A DNA stretch of 7,628 nucleotides from Lachnospiraceae bacterium (GTDB lineage: Bacteria; Bacillota; Clostridia; Lachnospirales; Lachnospiraceae), in NCBI GenBank assembly GCA_014804495.1, contig JAAUZS010000086.1:14306-21933 (forward strand). Reading direction: 5' to 3'. Made by a program: the position numbers and the translations under genes. Below, one piece after another: positions 1 through 5,493 of this stretch (position 1 is the first letter of the stretch; the number at the start of each line of letters is the position of its first letter). The notes below the pieces were generated by a model that searched no databases, had not been told where the DNA came from, and saw nothing but the letters and a program-made list of their open reading frames with translations.

Positions 1-462
1 CAGCAGTATGAAGACATTATTCCCGGATTCTATATGAACAAAATGCATTGGAATTCCATTAAACCTGATGGTGAAGTGCCGGATGATTTATTAAAAGACT
101 TACTGGACAAGTCTTATCAGCTTGTGATTGGAGGGTTAAGCAAGAAAAAGCAACGTGAAATTCTGGAGGGTAAAGATGTGAAGAATAAATTAAGCTGTTG
201 TGGTACGGATTGTTCAACATGTGGATGCTATGGGAACATGTGTAAAGGATGTAATGAAAGCCTGGGGAAAGTATTTCATGCCCCGGAAGGGCAGGCGTGC
301 CCTATATATGAATGTTCCCTTAATCAAAAAGGACTGAAAGGCTGTGGTGATTGTGACTGCGTTCCCTGTGATATATGGAGAAAGACAAAGGATCCGTCTT
401 TTTCAGAAGAAGAATTTGAACGTAACATACAAGAGCGTGTATCAAGATTAAGGAAAGGGTGA
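1..462 (+). CDS. MmcQ/YjbR-type protein fused to a DUF3795 cysteine-rich domain (5' end missing)
   Basis: The frame is open from the first base, so the gene begins outside the window; an internal ATG at 34 is not a likely start because the family similarity continues upstream of it. The first ~45 residues (MNKMHWNSI, then a DDLLKDLLDKSYQLV stretch and GLSKKKQ) match the C-terminal end of the MmcQ/YjbR family, small CyaY-like-fold proteins often labelled DNA-binding without a firm function. After a short linker comes a segment with 13 cysteines, including a CCGTDCSTCGC cluster, CKGC, CPIYEC and CGDCDCVPC, followed by a charged helix. That pattern fits DUF3795, a presumed metal-binding domain of unknown function. 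The protein is probably cytoplasmic, as no membrane segment is visible. The fusion is clear from the sequence; metal binding is inferred from the cysteine spacing. No role can be assigned. Confidence 0.85.
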   Translation, partial: QQYEDIIPGFYMNKMHWNSIKPDGEVPDDLLKDLLDKSYQLVIGGLSKKKQREILEGKDVKNKLSCCGTDCSTCGCYGNMCKGCNESLGKVFHAPEGQACPIYECSLNQKGLKGCGDCDCVPCDIWRKTKDPSFSEEEFERNIQERVSRLRKG

Positions 463-479
463 AAGGCTGAAAACCCCTA

Positions 480-508
480 TTGACTTTCCTTTTTGTGCTT
501 GCTAGAAT
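480..508 (+). promoter_or_regulatory. Strong sigma-A promoter, P1, with extended -10
   Basis: A -35 element TTGACT (480-485) and a -10 element TAGAAT (503-508) are separated by 17 bp. TGC directly before the -10 supplies the extended -10 TG dinucleotide. The expected transcription start is near 515, only about 20 bp before the terminator hairpin at 534-563, so RNA from this promoter would either stop after about 50 nt or read through into the cyclase gene. Confidence 0.7.
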
Positions 509-536
509 TTATAATTAATCGGGTTGAAAGTATAAT
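508..536 (+). promoter_or_regulatory. Possible second promoter, P2, overlapping the hairpin
   Basis: A perfect TATAAT (531-536) lies 17 bp after a weak -35, TTTATA (508-513). Initiation would fall near 543, inside the terminator hairpin, so this RNA could not form the full stem and would escape termination. The -10 is convincing by sequence but the -35 is poor, and AT-rich DNA yields such matches by chance. Confidence 0.35.
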
Positions 537-563
537 CCTTCACCGTAAAGTGGGGGATTTTTT
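534..563 (+). terminator. Intrinsic terminator or attenuator ahead of the cyclase gene
   Basis: AATCCTTCAC (534-543) pairs with GTGGGGGATT (550-559) over 10 bp, two of them T-G wobbles, around a 6-nt loop; a T run continues to 563. It could simply end transcription of the upstream YjbR/DUF3795 gene. Because promoter P1 lies before it, it could also act as an attenuator for the downstream operon. Confidence 0.65.
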
Positions 564-594
564 ATCTTGTAATTAACTAATGAAAAGCAAGAAC

Positions 595-600
595 AGGGAG
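595..600 (+). promoter_or_regulatory. Ribosome binding site setting the TTG start of the cyclase
   Basis: AGGGAG lies 8 nt before TTG at 609. The alternative GTG at 600 overlaps this site and could not use it, so the TTG is preferred. Confidence 0.7.
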
Positions 601-608
601 TGATACAA

Positions 609-2240
609 TTGGAGAAGCGGGTTACAGGAATTTATTTTGCAGTATTGCTGATAGGAATTATATATGCTTGTCTTGCCGCATTTTCTTTTTGCAATAATAT
701 AGAAAACATGACTGTGGATAAAGAGGTTATCATATGGGATGACCAAATGGAGATGACACAGGATGGTGATGTATATTATTATAGGTGTATCCTGCCTGAT
801 GAGAACACGAACGGGAAAGTAATCGTGTATAATACCGTACATATGTACTTGGAGGTATTTATTGACGGAAACAGAGTGTATACACTAAAAGGAGAAAATG
901 ACAGACCGGTTAAAACTGTGGGTTTTTGTTGGAATGTGATTTCTCTGACGAAAGACGATGCCGGCAAAGAAATCGTATTTCAGGTAACTCCGGTTTACCG
1001 TGACGGCAAACCTAAGGGAAACTTTTTCTATGGTACATATCAGGAGATAGAGAATAAAATCCTGTCAGAACGGTTTGCACGGCTTGTTTTATCCGTAATG
1101 ATTGCATTAGCAGGTATGGTTATGCTGTTGTACGGCATTTTCGTGGTAAAAAAAGGACAGGATGCGGAGACTATTATACAGTTTGCCATATTTGCAATTA
1201 TGCTGGGTATCTGGTCCGGCATTGAAACGCAGATAGTGGATTGGTTTTTCCCATGCAGCACGATAGTTGTATTTGTGTCTCATCTGACGTTGATGACCAT
1301 GACGATTCCTTTTATATTGTTTCTGCGCCATATGTACCATAATGGAGAGAGTAAGCTGTGGAGCTTTTGCTGCTATATTAATTGTGCAGTAATTGCCATG
1401 CGGGTTATTCTGCAGATTATAGGAATATATGATCTGAGGGAGACTTTGTTGCTGACGCATATTTCCCTCTTGCTGTTTGTCGCGGTTATTGTGGCAATGA
1501 CTATTCAGGAAGTAGTGGTGAACAAGTTCACCGGTCATGTTAGGATCAACAGTATCTGTGTAATGATCATCTTGATAAGTACTGTACTGGAACTGGCACT
1601 TTTCCGTATCAGTAATAAAAGTATGCCTTTGGGAAGTATCGGATTTTTAATCTATATAATAGTGATGGGAATTACAAATGTACGAAGAACCAGTGAACTG
1701 ATGGAGCAGGCAAGAGAGAGCGAACTATATCGCAAGCTTGCTTTTACGGATGAACTGACAGGGCTCTCAAATCGTACTGCTTTCAGAGAGGATTTGGAAA
1801 AGCGCATGGCGCCGGACAAACAAACCGGAGAGGAAAAAATACTTCCGACAGTTGTTTATATGTTTGATTTGAATGATTTAAAGAAATGCAACGATACTTA
1901 TGGTCATGACTATGGAGATCAGTATATTAAAATGGCTGCTGATGCTTTAAAGAAAATTTTTGCACAGGAGGGCAAGTGTTACCGAATCGGCGGAGATGAA
2001 TTTTGTGCATGGGCACCATATATTTCCTTAGATGAAATCAACGAAAAACTGAATATGCTTGAACAGGATATACAGGAACTGAACAAAAATGAATTCGTTG
2101 TGACAGTCAGTATATCTGTGGGCTATGCAATCTATCAGGAGGGCATAGATGGAGGCGGTCTGTACAGTACGATGAAACGGGCAGATGCAATGATGTATGA
2201 GAGAAAACAGGAATATAAAAAGCATATATTAAAGGCATAA
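609..2240 (+). CDS. Membrane diguanylate cyclase (extracytoplasmic sensor, 7 TM, GGDEF)
   Basis: The product is predicted to make cyclic di-GMP from two GTP at the membrane in response to an external signal. From the TTG start it has 543 residues. Residues 5-27 form a hydrophobic segment, about 29-155 form an extracytoplasmic domain, and about 159-360 contain seven hydrophobic segments, resembling a 7TM-DISM layout. The GGDEF domain follows: DELTGLSNR begins at 381, then the FDLNDLKKCND metal/guanine region, and an intact GGDEF at 461-465. The usual inhibitory RxxD five residues before GGDEF is absent (the residues there read AQEG), so product inhibition through a classical I-site is not expected. 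The aspS-like gene follows 15 bp downstream with no terminator between, suggesting co-transcription. Expression may be gated by the hairpin upstream. The domain call is firm; the ligand is unknown. A start at GTG 600 would add three residues. Confidence 0.9.
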   Translation: MEKRVTGIYFAVLLIGIIYACLAAFSFCNNIENMTVDKEVIIWDDQMEMTQDGDVYYYRCILPDENTNGKVIVYNTVHMYLEVFIDGNRVYTLKGENDRPVKTVGFCWNVISLTKDDAGKEIVFQVTPVYRDGKPKGNFFYGTYQEIENKILSERFARLVLSVMIALAGMVMLLYGIFVVKKGQDAETIIQFAIFAIMLGIWSGIETQIVDWFFPCSTIVVFVSHLTLMTMTIPFILFLRHMYHNGESKLWSFCCYINCAVIAMRVILQIIGIYDLRETLLLTHISLLLFVAVIVAMTIQEVVVNKFTGHVRINSICVMIILISTVLELALFRISNKSMPLGSIGFLIYIIVMGITNVRRTSELMEQARESELYRKLAFTDELTGLSNRTAFREDLEKRMAPDKQTGEEKILPTVVYMFDLNDLKKCNDTYGHDYGDQYIKMAADALKKIFAQEGKCYRIGGDEFCAWAPYISLDEINEKLNMLEQDIQELNKNEFVVTVSISVGYAIYQEGIDGGGLYSTMKRADAMMYERKQEYKKHILKA

Positions 2241-2255
2241 GAAAGGATTGGAAAA

Positions 2256-3590
2256 ATGGAAAGGACTAAAATTTGTGATGTAAAAAGTGCAAACGGAAAA
2301 ATCGTAAAGGTTCAGGGATTTGTCGAGAATGTCCGCAATGGAAAGGCAATGCTTTTCGTTGTTATAAAAGACATTACCGGAAAATTGCAGGTAACTTTGG
2401 AAAAAGACGCGCATCCTGAACTGGTGGAGGATTTTGAAAAGCTGACTGCTGATTCTGTTATTACAGTGGTAGGTAAAGTAGTGGAAAATGAGTATGTTAA
2501 AATGGGCGGAGTGGAGCTTATTCCTGACGAAATAAAGATTGAGAGCATAGCTTCCCCGCTTCCGATTTCACGCAGCTATATTCCGGCAACCAAAAAACAG
2601 GCTGCGGTGGAGCGTTCAAGTATTGACCAGAGAATAGATTACCGTTGGATAGACTTAAGAACAGATGAAAACCAGCTAATGTATAAAGTGCAGACTGCTT
2701 TTGTTGCCGCTATCAGAAATTATCTTCTTGATAAAGAGTTTATAGAAATCCATACGCCTAAGCTTATTGGTGCGGCAAGCGAAAGCGGCTCCGATGTGTT
2801 TGAAGTAAAGTATTTTGATACTACCGCATATCTTGCGCAAAGCCCGCAGTTTTATAAGCAGATGGCGATGGCTTCCGGTTTCGAGCGGATATTTGAGGTG
2901 GGGCCGGTATTTAGGGCAGAAAAGTCTTTTACCAGCAAACACGCAACTGAGTTTTCCTGCCTTGATCTTGAGGTAAGCTATATCAACGGCGTTGAAGATG
3001 TTATGAAGCTTGAAGAAGAAGTTTTGATTGCCGGTCTTACAGCCATTAAAGAACGTTACGGAGAGCAGATAAAAGAACTGTATGGCGTTGATGTAGTAGT
3101 TCCTACTGCACCGTTTCCGGTTATAGAGCTTAGCAAGCTTTATGAAGCGTTGGAGGAAGAGTTCGGATATAAGATTGATGACTCCGAAAAAGGCGACATG
3201 ACCACGGAGGCGGAGAAGCTTAGTTATGAATGGGTGAAAAAACATTACGGTCACGAATTTTTATTTGTTATCGGATTTAATGCCGAAAACAGAGCATTCT
3301 ATCACATGAGAGACGAGGCTGGGGTTCCGTTGGGGTATGACCTTATATGGAAGGGCGTGGAAATTACCACTGGCGCTCAGCGCGAGCACAGATATGATGT
3401 ACTTAAGAAGCAGGCTGACGAAAAAGGACTTGCCGAGGATGTCAAGTTCTATCTTGAATTCTTTAAGTACGGTTGTCCTCCCCACGGCGGATTCGGACTC
3501 GGTATAGACAGACTTACAATGCTGATTTTTAATCTTTCTATCAAAGATGCGATGTTCCTGTTCCGCAGCCCTAACCGGTTGGCGCCTTAA
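2256..3590 (+). CDS. aspS: Archaeal/eukaryotic-type aspartyl-tRNA synthetase (AspRS2)
   Basis: This cytoplasmic class IIb synthetase charges tRNA with aspartate using ATP. It has 444 residues, near the archaeal type and far shorter than typical bacterial AspRS (about 590), because the bacterial GAD insertion is absent. An N-terminal OB-fold anticodon-binding domain (about 1-105) precedes the catalytic core: FIEIHTPK and ASESGSDVFEVKYF, the substrate-site motif AQSPQFYKQ, motif 2 with FRAE (R220) and EF, and motif 3 PPHGGFGLGIDRL (R419). The C-terminus reads FLFRSPNRLAP, where archaeal enzymes commonly have an FPR-type ending. Bacterial enzymes of this type are often annotated aspartate--tRNA(Asn) ligase, acting with GatCAB, but tRNA specificity cannot be fixed here. 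An SD AAAGGA sits 8 nt before the ATG. It probably shares a transcript with the cyclase. AsnRS is less likely given the archaeal AspRS-like motifs. Confidence 0.9.
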   Translation: MERTKICDVKSANGKIVKVQGFVENVRNGKAMLFVVIKDITGKLQVTLEKDAHPELVEDFEKLTADSVITVVGKVVENEYVKMGGVELIPDEIKIESIASPLPISRSYIPATKKQAAVERSSIDQRIDYRWIDLRTDENQLMYKVQTAFVAAIRNYLLDKEFIEIHTPKLIGAASESGSDVFEVKYFDTTAYLAQSPQFYKQMAMASGFERIFEVGPVFRAEKSFTSKHATEFSCLDLEVSYINGVEDVMKLEEEVLIAGLTAIKERYGEQIKELYGVDVVVPTAPFPVIELSKLYEALEEEFGYKIDDSEKGDMTTEAEKLSYEWVKKHYGHEFLFVIGFNAENRAFYHMRDEAGVPLGYDLIWKGVEITTGAQREHRYDVLKKQADEKGLAEDVKFYLEFFKYGCPPHGGFGLGIDRLTMLIFNLSIKDAMFLFRSPNRLAP

Positions 3591-3615
3591 GTTAAAAAAG
3601 AATAAAGTTGATTTC

Positions 3616-3651
3616 AGAGCCTTGTGGGATTTGTTCTTGCAAGGTTCTTTT
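3616..3651 (+). terminator. Intrinsic terminator after aspS
   Basis: AGAGCCTTG (3616-3624) pairs with CAAGGTTCT (3640-3648) over 9 bp with one G-T wobble and a 15-nt loop, followed by TTTT. It lies 25 bp after the aspS stop and separates that operon from the kinase cassette. Confidence 0.75.
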
Positions 3652-3668
3652 ATATATTACGTAACACA

Positions 3669-3711
3669 AATCACGACTTAGCCAATTGTTGCAAAAAACT
3701 AAGTTGTGATT
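3669..3711 (+). repeat. 13-bp inverted repeat beside the kinase promoter; candidate operator
   Basis: AATCACGACTTAG (3669-3681) and CTAAGTTGTGATT (3699-3711) are reverse complements except for one C-to-T change, with 17 bp between. The arm centres are 30 bp apart, close to three helical turns, so both arms face the same side of the DNA. The right arm shares two bases with the -35 of the kinase promoter. No T tract follows, which argues against a terminator. An operator is the best inference; no regulator gene is visible nearby. Confidence 0.6.
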
Positions 3712-3738
3712 GACAATGAGTAAATGTATGAATATGAT
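3710..3738 (+). promoter_or_regulatory. Near-consensus sigma-A promoter for the kinase cassette
   Basis: TTGACA (3710-3715, exact consensus) and TATGAT (3733-3738) are separated by 17 bp. Initiation near 3745 gives a leader of about 43 nt before the kinase ATG at 3788. The inverted repeat touches the -35, so a bound protein there would be expected to block polymerase. Confidence 0.75.
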
Positions 3739-3787
3739 TTATTTATGCGAGATAATAAACATAAAAAGAAGTTTGGGAGAAACAAGA

Positions 3788-4603
3788 ATGAACGATTTTA
3801 TAAAAGAACTTCAGGACTTAAGGTATTTGGACTGGGAAAATAAAAAAATATCAATCGGAACTCCCGGCTGTTTTTTGAAAGCATATGAAGAAAAGGATGG
3901 AATTCGGATATATTATAAGATGTCAAATTATGACAGTTATCGAGGTATATTTGGACATGAATGTGTAAATGAGCTGATTGTATCAAGACTATTGGATATA
4001 TTGGAGATTCCGCATTTAAGGTATCAGCTTGTTTTTGCAAAACTTTGTATTGATGAACAGGAGACGGAAGGATATATAGCGAGGTCTGTTAATTTTAGAA
4101 AAGAAAACGAGAAGAAGATTGTTTTTGACACTTTTTATGAGTTATACAGAGAGAAAAAAGAGAGTCCTCTTGAATTTGCAAAAAGATATGGATGGGAGCA
4201 ATATATTTATCAAATGTTTGTCGTAGATTATTTAATTTGCAATCGAGACAGACATGGGGCAAATGTAGAAGTACTGATAGATGAAAAGGAAGAGCCGCGT
4301 CTTGCTCCATTATTCGATCATGGATTGTCTCTTTTATTTTCATGCTATGATAATTTGGAAAATGTGAGAAAATTTGATATATTAGAAGATAGAGCTGTGA
4401 ATAATTTTATTGGCTCGAAATCTTTAGAGTATAACTTGCAGTTACTTCCGAAAGGTCAGAAATTTTTCGCGGGAGAATTAAAAGAAGAACATAAAGAGAT
4501 ATTAATGGAAGGGATGGAACAGGTTTTGTCTAAAGAATATCTGGAAAAAATATGGGAGATGATTTGGGAGAGGTGGAAGCGATATGTTAAAGTTTGCAAT
4601 TAA
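3788..4603 (+). CDS. HipA-like Ser/Thr kinase lacking the HipA N-terminal subdomain
   Basis: This 271-residue protein has the HipA/CtkA kinase signature. A glycine loop GTPGCFLK (24-31) is followed by a candidate ATP-binding lysine, K44 in YYKMSNYD, and an acidic HECVNE helix (57-62). Then come the catalytic motif NRDRHGAN (152-159; D154, H156, N159) and the metal-binding aspartate D177 in APLFDHGLSLLF. All the expected residues are present, so it is probably an active cytoplasmic kinase. Classical HipA (about 440 residues) carries some 100 residues before this core; here the core starts almost at once, and a similar small domain is encoded by the next gene, which overlaps by 20 bp. The start has GGGAG (3775-3779) 8 nt upstream; a TTG at 3710 lies inside the promoter. 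Target and toxicity are unknown. The gene is visibly more AT-rich than aspS, which may mean transfer. Confidence 0.75.
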   Translation: MNDFIKELQDLRYLDWENKKISIGTPGCFLKAYEEKDGIRIYYKMSNYDSYRGIFGHECVNELIVSRLLDILEIPHLRYQLVFAKLCIDEQETEGYIARSVNFRKENEKKIVFDTFYELYREKKESPLEFAKRYGWEQYIYQMFVVDYLICNRDRHGANVEVLIDEKEEPRLAPLFDHGLSLLFSCYDNLENVRKFDILEDRAVNNFIGSKSLEYNLQLLPKGQKFFAGELKEEHKEILMEGMEQVLSKEYLEKIWEMIWERWKRYVKVCN

Positions 4604-4928
4604 AAATGCCTATTATAATGGAAAAACGGTTGGATATTTGTATTATGATGAGCAGCAACACGAATATGAAATTGAAATTCCGAAAACCGTAAAAAGCTAT
4701 GAAGCTCCTCCTATCATCTCGGATTTTATCAAAAAGAATCAGTATAAGATTGGGAAAGAGTGGAGTTATCGCTGGGTATGTCAAAGAGTCATACCGTCGG
4801 AGCGGCAGAACATAGGGCAGATTTTGAAAGCGAATCATATGACTGAATATGATGAGTTTCAATTCTTGCTTAAAAATGAGGGAAGATGCTGTCAGGATGA
4901 ATGTTATGTTGTGAAAGTGAAAGAGTAA
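4584..4928 (+). CDS. Small HipA N-terminal-subdomain-like protein, candidate kinase partner/antitoxin
   Basis: This 114-residue protein opens with a strand pair reading YYNGKTVGYLYYDE (10-23), like the NGxxVGxL opening of HipA N-terminal subdomain 1. It continues with RVIPSERQNI (68-77) and ends with YDEFQFLLKNEGR (89-101) and DECYVVKV, comparable to the FDLL...GR end of that subdomain. The resemblance is by eye and weak in identity. Its gene overlaps the kinase gene by 20 bp and has a good SD (AGGTGG at 4571-4576) within the kinase coding region, so translation is probably coupled. In HipBST modules a separate small HipS protein neutralises the HipT kinase; by analogy this may hold the kinase in check. 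The order here is reversed, kinase first. It shows no membrane segment or HTH. It could instead be a kinase substrate or an unrelated DUF. Confidence 0.5.
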   Translation: MLKFAIKNAYYNGKTVGYLYYDEQQHEYEIEIPKTVKSYEAPPIISDFIKKNQYKIGKEWSYRWVCQRVIPSERQNIGQILKANHMTEYDEFQFLLKNEGRCCQDECYVVKVKE

Positions 4929-4951
4929 TAAATATGGGGATTATCATGATT

Positions 4952-4990
4952 CACCATCAAACGCTAGAATAACTGTTTGATGGTGTTTTT
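4952..4990 (+). terminator. Strong intrinsic terminator closing the kinase cassette
   Basis: CACCATCAAAC (4952-4962) and GTTTGATGGTG (4975-4985) form a perfect 11-bp stem with a 12-nt loop, followed by TTTTT. It ends 15 bp before the next gene's start, so the acetyltransferase needs read-through or its own promoter; no convincing one was found. Confidence 0.85.
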
Positions 4991-4992
4991 AT

Positions 4993-4997
4993 GGAGG
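4993..4997 (+). promoter_or_regulatory. Ribosome binding site setting the acetyltransferase start
   Basis: GGAGG lies 8 nt before ATG 5006. The in-frame ATG at 4991 contains this site and has no SD of its own, only the terminator's T tract, so 5006 is the start. Confidence 0.8.
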
Positions 4998-5005
4998 CAA
5001 GCATT

Positions 5006-5464
5006 ATGGAATACAGATTGGCAAATACTGAAGATGCAAAGGAGATATGCGAAATAGCACAGGATACAATTAGGAAAGTATATCCGAAATATTATCTTCC
5101 TGAGATTGTAGATATGTTTTGTGAATTACATAATGAAGATAATATTGGAGCAGACATTAAAAATGAGAGTGTCTATGTCATTTTGGAGAATAACAAAATA
5201 ATAGGAACAGGAACCATAAAAGAAAATCATATTACAAGAGTATATGTATTGCCGGAGTTTCAGGGAAAAGGATTTGGTACTTTTATCATGAAAAAGTTGG
5301 AAGAGAAAATTGGAAAGCAATACGACAAGGCGGAACTAGACGCCTCATTACCTGCTTGTAAATTGTATTATAACTTGGGATATAAAACGATAGACCATGG
5401 CATATTGGAATGTGCAGGAGGAGTTATACTGGTCTATGAAATTATGGAAAAGAAATTACAATGA
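5006..5464 (+). CDS. GNAT-family N-acetyltransferase
   Basis: This 152-residue cytoplasmic protein is predicted to transfer an acetyl group from acetyl-CoA to an amine. It opens with EYRLANTEDAKEICEIA, typical of the first strand and helix of the fold. The central strand VYVILENNKIIGTGTI (56-71) leads to the acetyl-CoA loop VLPEFQGKGFGTFIMKKLE, with the Q/RxxGxG/A motif at 86-91. The tail KLYYNLGYKTIDHG fits the family's usual ending, where a tyrosine often serves as general acid. The length is normal. The substrate cannot be told; ribosomal-protein, antibiotic and small-metabolite acetylation are all possible. The methyltransferase gene follows closely, suggesting co-transcription and perhaps two steps of one modification. 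Confidence 0.88.
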   Translation: MEYRLANTEDAKEICEIAQDTIRKVYPKYYLPEIVDMFCELHNEDNIGADIKNESVYVILENNKIIGTGTIKENHITRVYVLPEFQGKGFGTFIMKKLEEKIGKQYDKAELDASLPACKLYYNLGYKTIDHGILECAGGVILVYEIMEKKLQ

Positions 5465-5478
5465 CATTAGATATAATT

Positions 5479-5485
5479 GTGAGGA
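5479..5485 (+). promoter_or_regulatory. Ribosome binding site setting the methyltransferase start
   Basis: GTGAGGA lies 8 nt before ATG 5494. The upstream in-frame ATG at 5461 overlaps the acetyltransferase stop as ATGA but has only a poor purine stretch before it. Confidence 0.65.
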
Positions 5486-5493
5486 CAAAAAAT

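Noticed and set aside
515..563. Cyclic di-GMP riboswitch ahead of the cyclase
   Set aside because: The leader is too short and lacks the conserved riboswitch core; only a simple hairpin is seen.
580..603. Seven-codon leader peptide (MKSKNRE) before the cyclase
   Set aside because: It has no SD and no run of regulatory codons; chance is sufficient.
1107..1538. 143-residue minus-strand reading frame
   Set aside because: It is opposite the membrane region of the cyclase, where codon bias creates such frames; its composition is atypical.
2241..2255. T-box or other leader for aspS
   Set aside because: The gap after the cyclase is only 15 bp, far too short.
2676..3254. 192-residue minus-strand reading frame
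   Set aside because: It lies wholly within the well-supported aspS and its translation resembles no family; it is a shadow frame.
3669..3711. Inverted repeat read as a terminator or transposon end
   Set aside because: No T tract follows, and no transposase gene or target duplication is seen.
3710..3787. N-terminal extension of the kinase from a TTG at 3710
   Set aside because: The TTG is the -35 element of a near-consensus promoter and has no SD; ATG 3788 has GGGAG 8 nt upstream.
4909..4970. Promoter for the acetyltransferase
   Set aside because: Only poor -35/-10 pairs were found (for example TTATCA with TAGAAT inside the terminator loop).
4991..5005. Acetyltransferase start at ATG 4991
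   Set aside because: It overlaps the SD for ATG 5006 and follows the terminator's T tract directly, with no SD of its own.
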